The notes below the pieces were generated by a model. The model worked only from the letters and a program-made list of their open reading frames with translations. It was not told the origin of the DNA and made no database searches. Below, in pieces: positions 11,120-22,209 of a stretch of DNA of 64,000 nt (the stretch's first letter is position 1; the number at the start of each line of letters is the position of its first letter). The translations under genes were made by a program, and so were the position numbers. Source of the DNA: Puffinus mauretanicus (Eukaryota > Chordata > Aves > Procellariiformes > Procellariidae); contig JAJKFH010003762.1 in assembly GCA_023333565.1 (NCBI GenBank), forward strand, positions 2,914,001 to 2,978,000, written 5' to 3'.

Positions 11120-14100
11120 CAAAGCAGCCTTACAGCTGCTGAGGATTTAGAAAATTGTCTGCCGTACCACCGGTTAAAGGGAAAAGTTTTTTAAAAAATC
11201 ATGCCAGCTGCAGAGAGCAAGTAGAGAAGTGTAAGACACCTGTGAATTTGGTCCAGGAAAAAAAAGTGATTTGAAGGAGAATGCAGGCTATAATTACAAA
11301 ACATTAGAGAGAAGTGATTTCATTACTCGCACAATTTTCTGTGTGGATGAAAAAGTCAGTAACCTGGTAAGAGCCTAAACTAGGTTTAAATTCAATTATG
11401 AGTGCGTTTTTACCACCTGAAAATTAGATTGGTACATTTTTCAACCAGCAGTAATCTGCTATTTCGACACTTTTTTTTTTTCCTCCAGTCAATAAGTACA
11501 AGACAATGATTGTCCAAGATTTGAAACGCAATTTGTCCTAATAAACCCATCTAGGGATTTAAAACACATTCACATCACAGAATCTGAATGACTATTTTTT
11601 AAGATGAATTAATGGACTTTGAGATAAAGCATTTAAGTTAGCAGATATGTTGAAAACACATTAGTGAATATGAAGATCTAAAAAAACCACCTACCACCAA
11701 AAACCAATGTCTTCAGTTTCACCTTTTAAAAAAGCTTGAAAATTTATTTTGGAATTTTTCCAAATTACTCTAAATTTAAAGCTAACTAAATAAATAGAGC
11801 TGGATTTATTTACTTAATTCATCAGCAACCTGCTCCATCTACATCGCTACTCATGGTTTTGTCATTTCCTTCCTCCATTCATACTATTTATTTCTTTTAA
11901 CTTTGTCCCTCAGTCCCTGTAACCTAAAACCTTAAGGACTGAGGTTGCGTCCTTCCAGACTAAAGCAATATAACGGCCGTAATTATGTCACTGTGACACA
12001 GCTAATGTCTGAATCCTATTTATATTTAGCATCCTGTTTTTTTCAAAACCTCTTCTTGGCCCCCCTCCACCCTGCCTCTCCAATCTTGTGTCCATCATCC
12101 CATTACTGCCCACTCATGCATTCCTCCCCGTCCCATCCTATGACCACGCAGCTGGGGTTGCCTTTCAGCGTGTGCTGCCTCATCCATCTGGAATTCCCTT
12201 TCTCCAGCCCGATTCCTCTTCTCAGTTCTCACCTTTATGTGTGTACATACGCATTCATTTACAGTCGCCTCTAAATCCCACAGACCTTTTCTATCTCCAT
12301 GACGGTGGTTTTTATTCTGCCCTCGCTGAGATCATCACAGACAACAAAAATACTTGGGCCTTTTCCAGTTTTGCATTTCATTTCTATTTTCTTTTATTCC
12401 ATTCATAATGTATTTCGTTCCTTTTTTGCCTGCAGAGTGGCCATCGCACATCTCTTTGTAGCTTTACAGTTACATTCTACCTTTGTCCAGATTTTGCCAG
12501 TATACATAAATATATACTTACATCTTGCAAGGATGTATACTACACCAAATACAGTAATTTCAACCATATTCCCTTAACACTGAGTCATACACTGACACTG
12601 TATCACACTACCAAGATAGGGCAGTAATATCTTTAATGATGCCACTGTATTGCTCCAATCTCCCTCTCATTCTTCTGCAGCTGAGCTGAAATCAGGAACA
12701 TACTGAACATTGCCAAGTTTCTCCTTGCTACTTAAACAGCTCTCTGCTTTTACAGAAAATATAAAGGATTTGTAGAAATCACCTTAACACTTTTTTTTTC
12801 CAAGCAGAATTACTTTCTGTGAAGAACTGAGACGCCATGCTGAGCAGAAGGGGGCAGTTAGACACGAAGCCGAACAAAGAAAAGCTCATGGTCAGTCCCA
12901 GTGGCACAGACGATGCATTTTGAACCAGGGCAGAAAGGAAGAGATATTTTTGTTAAACATTTCTTCTTTATGCTAAACTTGCTTAGAATATAATGTTTAC
13001 AACCTCTTCCAGCGTGCTTGTGCTCAGAGGTGAACCTTCCCTGGTAACTTTCATGCTTCTTATGAATCCTTTTTACACAGCTTGTTGGACAGCACATACA
13101 AAAGAAGAAGCAACTCTGGAAAACTTTGCATTTTAGCTGTTTTGCCTTCTGTTTCATAAAACCAAGTCTGATGCACGTTAAGTGTCTTTTCTCTAATATC
13201 GGTAGAATATAGCTGGATTTGGTATTTACCTTTTAAAAACAAGCAGCTTTTAATCAGCATTTATTTAATTGGCATTTTAGAGCACAAAATTAAAAAATTT
13301 CGCACTTATTTCTTCTATTCAGACATACCTCCGAAATCTTCAGCACGCAAAGATGGCTATGTGCTTTTTTGGTCACTTTCCTCTCTTTTTATTCTAGGTG
13401 ACTCATGTAGCTGTGAGCTTAATTGGCATCACTTAAAGTAGTCTGGGAAATTTCATACTGCTGAATGTGAATGTGTTACTACTGTATCTGACTGAGATCT
13501 AAATAAATTCCACATTTGGCCCAATGAAGTAAGACACGCAAGATTTCAACTTGTTCTTGGAGAGTAAGAAAAACAGCATTCTAGATCTTAGTAAAGTAAA
13601 AACAGATTCCCTTCCCTGTGACCCCTCGCTGTATCTCAAATAATACTGACACAACAGTAATTTTTGCCTGATTAGCTACCAGATAAATAAATCCTGCTTC
13701 TCCATGGAATATTCTATCCATTAACAAGATGTATAAGAGAAACAGAATTATGTGGCATGCCAATATTAAAGTAGAAAAGCATGGCTGTGAATTAAAATCA
13801 GCAATATGTCTTTATACTTTTTTCATTAGCGTTTTCCATCAGGCAGCACTTGCCTTTGGCAGGCACTCACAATGTAAAGAAAACAAAAGAAAAACATTCA
13901 TTAATGGCCCTCCTTAAATGAAAAGATTGCTACAGGGATATATGGAAAGTGTCTTCATGATTTCACAGACAACGTTCTTCCAAATACGCACTCCGACAAT
14001 CTGAGACGTGATTCTGGGGGTCTGTTGGGTGCTTCTTCATGTTCTGCGTACTGCTTGGTCTGCACTAAAGTCACGATGAGAGAACGCATTCAGATCCTTC

Positions 14101-14590
14101 AAAAGCCATTTGATACAATTTGGGGCAAATATACAAAACCATCAGCTTGCAAGACACATCGAGACTAGAAGGGCGGGACATGCAGGCACTGATGGCACAC
14201 TTCACAAGCCAGCATTTCCTCAGCTGGAGGACTGTAAGCTTGACAAAGAAAGCACAGAAAACTAATGACCAGCATCCATCTCTAAGGTGTAATCATTGTA
14301 TTTTAATCAAACCGGTAACATTAACCTTTCAAACATTGCATATCATTTTCATTACCGCATTATTACCAATGGCAAGGAAGCCACAAAACTACCGAATGAG
14401 TATCATGAATTTGAAACACTAAATAACTGCACTGATAATTAAAACCTAAAAAGTGTGCTTTAAACACAAACATGCTGTTTCCAGCGCCAGATACTCTTAA
14501 TACTAAAAGATGTTTCATCCATCTAGAAGTCTTTAACTTTGTATTTGTTCCTTTTATTAAGAGAAATAACACGCACAGGAAACCCAGCAC
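11120..14590. other. Intron-like stretch
   Basis: AT-rich with T-rich tracts and pyrimidine-rich DNA at 12,050-12,250. Open frames here are short and show no family resemblance. It would be the intron between the 14,602-14,654 and 10,268-10,337 candidate exons. A strong minus-strand donor (GTATGT) at about 13,325-13,330 lacks a good acceptor and was not called. Confidence 0.3.
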
Positions 14591-14601
14591 TGTCTACTTA
14601 C

Positions 14602-14654
14602 CAAAGTTCCCTAAGAGTTCAAGCCAATCTCCATTTGTATTCATGATTCTTAAC
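14602..14654 (-). CDS. Candidate internal exon (MNTNGDWLELLGNF), unknown protein
   Basis: A 53-base exon with a textbook donor (TTTG followed by GTAAGTAG) and acceptor (T-rich stretch, then 'gcatgttacag'). It has one leading base, 17 codons and one trailing base: LRIMNTNGDWLELLGNF. The leading G completes a glutamine codon with CA left by the candidate exon at 14,990-15,091, and the trailing G completes an alanine codon with the exon at 10,268-10,337. All three joins therefore keep one frame. The intron to the upstream exon is about 335 bases. I do not recognise the protein. Small exon size means the open frame alone is weak evidence; the splice sites and phase carry the call. Confidence 0.4.
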
Positions 14655-14989
14655 CTGTAACATGCAAGCAAATTAGAACCCGACTAGGAATAACCTGATC
14701 TACATAATTTGCATGGGCACTCTCTTTTGCCAGTGGAAAATTGTAGACCTTGATCATTCTCCTTTGCATTCAAGTAACTGGCCAAGTTTTGAAAACACAC
14801 TTCCATTATTTAAAGTTCCTGAATACACACAGAACTTGTTGCAGGAAGAACATAAACCGTACTGGGCAAGAGGAAAAAAAGTATGACCTAACACCTTGCA
14901 GAACAGTTTACATGGCTTGAATTCCTCTATTGCATAATAGCTAAAGGAGTTAGCAGGAACGTTATTTTTCATTGTGCTGTACTACTTAC

Positions 14990-15091
14990 TGCGCTCTTTC
15001 TCCCTCTCTCAGCCACACATTCAGAATTATATCGAACACGGTGCCTCCAGGAGTGACTGAGCGGTCCAGTGCCAGGGAAGGATGACATGGT
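14990..15091 (-). CDS. Candidate internal exon (VTPGGTVFDIILNVWLREGE), unknown protein
   Basis: A 102-base exon ending at a perfect GTAAGTAGT donor and starting after 'ctgcctgttcctctag'. It has one leading base, 33 codons and two trailing bases. The peptide begins PCHPSLALDRS and continues VTPGGTVFDIILNVWLREGE, then RA, a beta-then-amphipathic pattern with balanced charges. The trailing CA joins the G of the next candidate exon, 335 bases downstream, as glutamine. It has the best combination of splice signals and coding look on the minus strand. Upstream partners are unknown; the nearest upstream candidate (18,322-18,439) leaves the wrong phase, so at least one exon between them would be missing. 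Confidence 0.4.
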
Positions 15092-15099
15092 CTAGAGGA

Positions 15100-18000
15100 A
15101 CAGGCAGGAGTTGGGAACACAAGTCACGCCTCCTCAACTCCAGCCCTCCCTGCAACTTTGAGCGCATCACTTCTCCCTTCCCGCTGCCTCACTTTCTCCA
15201 AGGATAGCATTCTTTTACAATACATTGTAAAATACTCTCTATTCTGATGTTAATTATTGTATTGGGAGACCACTTAAGTCATCATTACTTTTACTAAGTT
15301 ACTTCCTTTTCAGATGCATTGAAGAGGTTTTGCATATATGCACCTGCAGTGCGTAACAGGAGTTCACAGCATCTAGTGAGGCTGTGTGGGTGCACATAAG
15401 GGTAGAACTGGTCCAAAATGTTTAAACTGGCTCCTATTAGGTATTACTAAAATTTGCATTTACTCTTCTCCAGTACGGAGTTTAAACTGGGCTGCAAAGT
15501 TGCGGAAGCGCGATTAATCTACTAACCTAGCCAGTCCTCCTTAAATCATTTATTCAATAGCCCTGATGTTAGCAATTCTTTACATGTACTTGATCTCCAA
15601 CAATTAGACGAAAAATGTGAGATTAGGGACACTACTAAGGAAAAGCCATTAAACAGGCCTTTGTTTTAAGACAGAGAAGGTAAAAGCATTCCTTGATGCA
15701 ATAAAAAGTGAGTATTTACATACTATGCCCTAATTAAGATTTTTTTTCTGTAATTCTACTGTCTGTCCTGGAAGAGCCATAGACATTTAGTAAAGTAATC
15801 TCAATTTATACTGCTTTGTTCTATGCCTTCAAGTACCGTACATGGCTGTACTCCAGATCAAGTAGTTGTCCTCAAATGCCTTCCAATGAGCCCTGCCAGA
15901 TTCCATGGTTCAGAAGTAATTTAAAGGCAGAAAGCTGTAGCAAATGAGACCTAATGGAAAACAGAGAATGCTTTAGTTCATCCTAACGGTTTGCAGAAGA
16001 GAAATGGAAAACCACAAAGAAAGAAAGGAAAAAGAAGAGGAAGTGCCAAAATGTTGTATTTCTCTCTGCAGACGAAGCTAATGATTCACCAACATCATGA
16101 CATGGCATGTGCAAGTGCCTTTTAACGATCTGAGAAATTTATGATAAAAAAACTGAAATAGAAAAATACTGTCCTTGTGGAACCATAACTTTGTTTTTAA
16201 ACAGCTTTTTTCCCACTTTTCTTTTTTTCCCTTCCTTAACTCTGGTGTGTTATTCTTCACTTTCAATCACCTGCGTTGAATAAACTAATTCCTCCTGGTT
16301 AGAGCAGAGACCATCAACCACTGGCTGTTAAATGCAGCCAACTGTTCATAGCTCCAGCAGATGGTTCTCTTCTGCTGGCCAACAGAAACTTCATGGTCCT
16401 TTTCCTAATTTTTCTCAAGAGATACAGAAATTCTTTATTTAGAAAGCAATCACTCCTGCAATATAGTGCCTCCCCTATGCAGTCTATTTTCGGTTAGCCA
16501 CACTTCCTTCCCCCTCCACCCTCTTCAAAGTACACTGAAAGCATCAAATAGAAATAGACTGACAGCAGACAGTGATCTAAAGCCATCAGATGTCACAAGA
16601 AGTCCTTCCATCCATGTATTTATCATGGGCTTTTCTCCTTAAGCCTAATTAACACCATGGACAAACCATGCTGCATATTCCTATGCTGTCTGGTAGTCGT
16701 GGCACTGGCAGGGTGCAGTGGTGGCCAGGGGTGCTGTGAAGGACGTCAGCTTTCAGAGGTACCTTCAGGGGTGAGGTGCATGAATCCCATGGAAATTAAC
16801 GTCACTTTTCCTGACTTCAGAGGGTCTTAAAAGAGGGCCCTTAAAATATGTCCAAAAAAAATTGAAAACAAGAAAAAAAATTAAGAAACCCAAAGGTGGT
16901 TCAGAAAGCTACAGATTTAATATTCATGACCACTGAACTACTAGATTTTCCTTGGATTCTTGAAGGTTTTTCCTACATCCTTGTACAGCAGCACACAAAA
17001 CAAGAAATCCTTGTGGTGAGGGGATCTCTCCTTACAACTCTTGGCCCAAAAGAAGGTGGGATGAGTTCATTTTAAGTCCATGCTAAGCGAAATGCTATTC
17101 CCAATCCTGCCCTGTTCTGAGGACTAGAAATGAGGATTGCTGTGGTGAGGGACTATCCTACAACCGCGTCCAGAGAGCTTCCCTGAGCTGTAACGAAGCT
17201 CTGCCGCACGCATAGCTGTGCTTCATCCCGTGTCCTCCCATCCCAGGAGGGACAGAGACTTTGTTCTTTTTTTCCTTGAAACTTTCCATTACAACCATTA
17301 AGCACACAAATTGATTATTTTTTTCACAGAATGCTCAAAACAGATTTTTCTCAACCTTCCCAAAGTAATTCCTTCTTTGGGATGAATGTAAGCATAACAG
17401 CTTTCAAACTGAAAAGAATTCATCTGGCAAAGTACAGAGAAAAACAGTTACGTGGCTATTAAAAATACAGTTAAACTATAGCATATGCTACAAACACACA
17501 GGCATACACATACATTTTAGTAACAACTTAGAAACAAATTTTAATGTAGCTGAGTTATTTCTGCTTGCCAAATGAAACTTTTGTAGGATACTTTTTTACG
17601 ACTTCTTATGACATAGTTTTTGAGGATAACTGTGAATTACGGCTTAGTCAAAGTTCTGGTGTAACATGCCCAATTTGGACGAATGTACTGGTTTTAATAG
17701 AAAACAGTTTTACATATTGCAATTTAAATTATAGACATAAACTCTTCAAAACAGTAACTTTATGCTCAAATAAAACAGGTGCACCAAAGTGTAATGTTTC
17801 CAGTTATTTATTTCACTGTTGAATTTTTGGTAGTTTATTAAACTTTCTGTAAGCTTCTAGGCAACTAAGTATCCGTTACATTTTTTTATCTGCTCAACCA
17901 TGGAAAAAGCATGCAATCTCTCTGAAGAGAGTAATCAAATGCTTACAGAATAATTTTCCACAGTACAGCAAAGATGTTGGATGTTGGGGCTAACGATTTA

Positions 18001-18310
18001 AAAGATATCAGTAGGCAAGACCAGTTGGCTGATAAACTCCTACAACTAAAAATTCTAGGACACAAACTAATTTTCAAAGTTGGTACTGGCTATTTCAGTA
18101 AGTCTCAATACTGAACTCAGAGCGGGATTTAATTACACCACTCATTCAGTGTAATAATACACGAAGGGTTCTATCCAGAAGCAAGGTATGCCCTACTTTC
18201 CATCTTCAAGAAGATAACTACCACAGCTATACAATCGGTTAGCACAGATCTAAGAGAAGTTGAGAGGTAAAAAAAAAAAAATGTACTTTTAAGAAAGCAA
18301 GGAAAGAAAA
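15100..18310. other. Intron-like stretch
   Basis: No repeat family, RNA gene or secure exon recognised. A minus-strand open piece near 15,840-15,895 (KAFEDNYLIWSTAMYG) looks coding-like but has only a weak GTACTT donor and does not fit the phase of its neighbours. A plus-strand open frame of 85 codons lies at 17,565-17,822, without recognisable content. Confidence 0.3.
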
Positions 18311-18321
18311 GTTCAGATTAC

Positions 18322-18439
18322 CGAGCTCCTTCTCAACCTTATTGTGAGCCCAGTTCTCAGATCTGCTGGGGATAAAGAAGAAAACGCCAGGCTCCCTGTG
18401 TTTCTCTAGAAATTGGGGCTCTTCTGTCCCAGCTTCTGC
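18322..18439 (-). CDS. Candidate internal exon (FLEKHREPGVFFFIPSRSEN), unknown protein
   Basis: The acceptor 'cccgtactcttaagattctttcag' is strong, and the donor GTAATC is acceptable. The exon is 118 bases: it starts in phase 0, has 39 codons and leaves one base. The peptide starts AEAGTEEPQ, continues FLEKHREPGVFFFIPSRSEN and ends WAHNKVEKEL. The charge mix and the absence of low-complexity bias suggest real coding. It is in phase with the candidate exon at 22,052-22,168. It overlaps, on the opposite strand, the start of a plus-strand stretch open from 18,376 to 18,855, so one of the two readings must be accidental. Product not recognised. Confidence 0.35.
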
Positions 18440-21400
18440 CTGAAAGAATCTTAAGAGTACGGGAAGCAAAAACATGTGCACAACAGTCAATTATTCAGCA
18501 GCCTGAAACACAAGAGTGTGTGGAAGGAGTAAGGATCAGGTCGAAAGGAGGGTGTGAGAGCAGTAAGTTACCGAGACGTTCAACAGTGTGGAAAAGGAGA
18601 AAACCTAAAATACCTAAGAACACCTCTCAAACTTCTCTAGGAATTACACAATCATGTATTTCCAAAAGTAAGTGCCGAAGAAGCATTTTATTTAACTATG
18701 ATTCTTCTCCATATTACCATATGAAAGCAATTGGTACTTCTAAACGATGTGACAGAGATCATAATTTAACAACAGAAGACCACAGGAAATACAGTGTAGA
18801 CAGCAAACACGATTGCTCTGTAGATATTCTCACCGAGACCAAACTCCACTGTTAAGACATTTTATTTCTGTATTCCAATTTGATGCAGACAGCCCTCTCA
18901 CAATGCCACAATGAAGACTTCCGAGAAAAGGCACACGCGTGCGCTCATCCTTATATAAAAATACGCACAAATACATTCATTTCTCTATTAAAAAATAAAA
19001 TAAAGTAAAATAAAATAAATAAACCAGTCCTACTGCAAAGCCCATAAAATTTCTTGGCTGGATAACTCTTGTTAGAATACATCTGTCAAAGGGAGGAGTC
19101 AGCTGAAATCAGAAGGCTGAGCTTATATCACAGTACAAGTCTTTAGTGTTTTAATCTTGCCATGGTCATTTTCTCTTTAAAGAGCTTATTTTGTAAGTAT
19201 GTATCAATTGCTAGACTTTTAGTAATAGGGAAAAAAAAATGCAGAAACACCGCTGTAACTGTTAGAACTGTTTATGAAATCCACCTAGGTTTTGGATCAC
19301 TTGCTGTTGTGTTATAGGCAATTATTTCTGGCCAGCCGCAGCTTTATTGGCAGGGAGACTGATGGGGGGTGTGCAGGTCCCCTTGCCTGAGCGCTGCCTG
19401 ATGTGGTGCGTGCCCAGACACACATCTGGAGACAGCTGCACAGCACCCTCCTGGGGTCCCCCCTCCTGGGGTCCCCTCACCCTGGCCAGCAATACAAACA
19501 AATCTCGAGGTCTTAAGGATTTTGGTAAATGTAACCTCTTTGAGAGAGATACCCTTTTCTCTACAAAGCATAAGTAGCATAAATTAGCATTTTCTCCACT
19601 AGCTGGATACTTTTGCTTTATTTAAAAATGTCAGTAAAGTAGGTCTTTGAGACAGTCAAAAGTGGAGAAAGACAGGAACAGTTCTGACAGCTTTTACAAT
19701 TGATTTTATTCAGTTAAGCACTTCTTTTAATGCACTGCAAATGTTGTGAACCCAATGCCACATCTGCAAAACAGTAGTGCTGAAATTCCGCATTCTACCC
19801 AGTGTGTGTGATTTTCAGTACTGTGTAATTTCTAAAGAGACTCGAGGATTGCATACACTTGTCTTTAAAACACACACAAACACTCGAAATGTTTACAAAG
19901 TTAATCACTTTAAACCTAACTTACTTGGTCAGGTAACGCTGCTAACAAGAAGCATCACAATGACATATAAACAACCTCTATTAAGTGTGACAGTAGAGTT
20001 ATATTTGCATGCTACAAATACACACAGACAACAGTCACCTTATTCATCGGCTAGCATGAACACAAAAATACCAACCCCGAAACAACAACAACAAAAAAAG
20101 GCCGCTTCTTTATACTGTGGCTTATCAAACAAAAAGCAAATAGAGCAAGTATTGTTTCTGTGTAGTGAGATCTTGCACACTGCCACCATGCGTAGGGAAA
20201 TTCCATTAAAACAGTTTGCCACAAGCTCTCTGATACACCAGGAAAACTGTATCAGCAGCAAAGACACAGCCTTTATTGATGTCAGTAGCAAATTTATGCA
20301 GCAGTTGAAATGGAGGAAGGTCATGATCAGCTAATTAATTTATAATGTACTCTTCCTTGCTCTTTACAAATATGATTATCATTTAATAAATGCAGAAGCT
20401 CTAGCTAAACTACATGGTGATGTTTATCTAGAATATTATCTTAATAATAATAATAATAATAATTAGCGCTAATATAACCTTCTCACGTTTAATATTATTT
20501 TACTGTTATTAATAGCTTAACTGCCCAATTCCCTACATTCTAAAATGTATTTATCAAATTCATTTACACAGATGTAAATAATACTTGTCTCAAGGGCCCC
20601 GAATGTAGTAAGTCTTCCAATCACTCAGTACAGATGTTAACAATAAAATTTGAAAGGATTAGCACATCAGTACAAAACTCTACAAGGCTTTTTGCAAACG
20701 CTGTTTCTATTTTTATTTTTGTTGTGTGATTGATAAAACATTGCTATCTGTACAGCACATCTCCTTTGAAAACCAACAAAAATAACTCTACAGTTTTTTA
20801 AGCTACTTTTGAAGTTCACACAGATTAATAATATTAAAAGTTAACACTGCGTGTTTATTTATATTTCTATGCTGCCAGGGAAGTACATTTAAATATTGCC
20901 TCACAAAAAGTTTACAATATGCAGTGTCTACGGCAAACCAAATTCATTTGGACAACATTGATGTGGCAGACTTGAAACCACAAAAATACATTCATTATTA
21001 CTCATCAGTGCTGTCTTCCTAACCCTTTGTATAAATAAATAGCTAAAAGTCTTCAGAAAAGCTATAACAAACTGGCATTTATCTTTTTCTACAGCAGGAA
21101 TATTTATTGACCCTAAGATGTTACCATAGGCTAACGTTTCTAATAAGAACAGTGACGAACTCTGGCATTCTGTGAAGCACAATCTTTAAATTAAGGTCCT
21201 AATGCTACAGTCCGTTTCAGGCAGGCAAAATCACGCAATTGCACTGAGACCCATTAATTTAATTAGAACTATTCATATGCTTAAAGTTATAAATGTGTTT
21301 AATTACATGCTGAATTAAGCCCAGACTGGGGTAAACTATGCCTCAAATTCAATAGCGACTTGTGCTTTCCCAACTAAATTCACGTTCATATTAAAACATC

Positions 21401-22045
21401 CATTTCATATGGAGAGAGATTAATCTAGCCCATCTCCCAAAACAAGGCCAAATAGTTCAGGATGTACAAAGACTGATGCTGCTCCTTATGGGACGTGAAG
21501 TATGTAACAAATACTGGTTAGAAAGTTTCACGTGCTTCTATGGGGCCTCTAGGGCTGGATTTTCAAGTTTTTTCAAGCCTCAAAATCCATATATAGGGAA
21601 TAAAAAAGTCTAAGTGGGCTAGATGCCTAACTACTAATGAGCCCATCTACTCTGCTTATATACTTCAAAAAAATTTGACCAGGAGACTGTCATCATCTGC
21701 AGGTGTCTGGCTACCTTGAAAATATAGCTCTTACGAATTCACCCTTGGATACAGAGGTGATGAAGACTGTTGCTGAATCAACACAAAGGCAAAGACGTTC
21801 ACCTGCCCGAGGTGGGCGAATATAGAACACCGTAATCCTAAAAACATTACCCAACTTGGGATAGTGCCAAGTTCCTCCTTCTTTTTTTTATTCATTCTGA
21901 TAGAGACTTATATGAAGAACGGTTTTTTTAATCACATGCTAATAGAAATAATGTTAGCACAGGCCCATGAAAATCTATTTTCTAATCGATACTTTAAAAG
22001 TATCTAATGGATACTTTCTAATGCCCGGTACAGAAGAGGGAACTG
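18440..22045. other. Intron-like stretch with two long plus-strand open frames
   Basis: Mostly AT-rich. It contains a plus-strand stop-free stretch continuing to 18,855, another at 19,750-20,334, a GC-rich patch at 19,345-19,500 with a short tandem repeat of 'ctcctggggtcccc', and an (AAT)n microsatellite at about 20,442-20,463. None of the translations resembles a known family. Confidence 0.3.
20442..20463. repeat. (AAT)n microsatellite
   Basis: About seven uninterrupted AAT units. Confidence 0.9.
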
Positions 22046-22051
22046 TCCTAC

Positions 22052-22168
22052 CTGAGATGAACTCATCAGACAGGCCCAGCAAAATAATCTGTGAACATAA
22101 CTAATCTTCCGCTCTTTCCATGACCATTGGGTTCCTGCTGCATCTTCGGCTCTTGGCAAAGGAACATG
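22052..22168 (-). CDS. Candidate internal exon (TQWSWKERKISYVHRLFCWA), unknown protein
   Basis: A 117-base exon of exactly 39 codons, bounded by 'gtctttttgtcccag' and CAG|GTAGGA. The peptide starts HVPLPRAEDAAG, continues TQWSWKERKISYVHRLFCWA and ends CLMSSSQ. Both ends are phase 0, so it joins directly to the candidate exon at 18,322-18,439. A longer version starting at 22,209 after a weaker acceptor keeps the same frame and includes an ATG (MPYLQTRRVFLSQ...). The intron to the downstream partner would be about 3.6 kb. No domain recognised. The repeated W and aromatic residues look more like real protein than noise, but this is a judgement, not proof. Confidence 0.3.
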
Positions 22169-22209
22169 CTGGGACAAAAAGACCCTTCTCGTTTGTAGGT
22201 AGGGCATCT

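Noticed and set aside
10682..11122. 146-codon minus-strand frame.
   Set aside because: Cysteine, tryptophan and glycine-rich translation typical of GC-rich noise; no family resemblance or splice boundaries.
12050..12260. Pyrimidine-rich plus-strand frames suggestive of a serine/proline-rich protein.
   Set aside because: Best explained by CT-rich base composition; no start context, splice signals or family features.
16294..16320. 'tggttagagcagagacc', resembling a tRNA A box.
   Set aside because: No matching B box or cloverleaf arms nearby.
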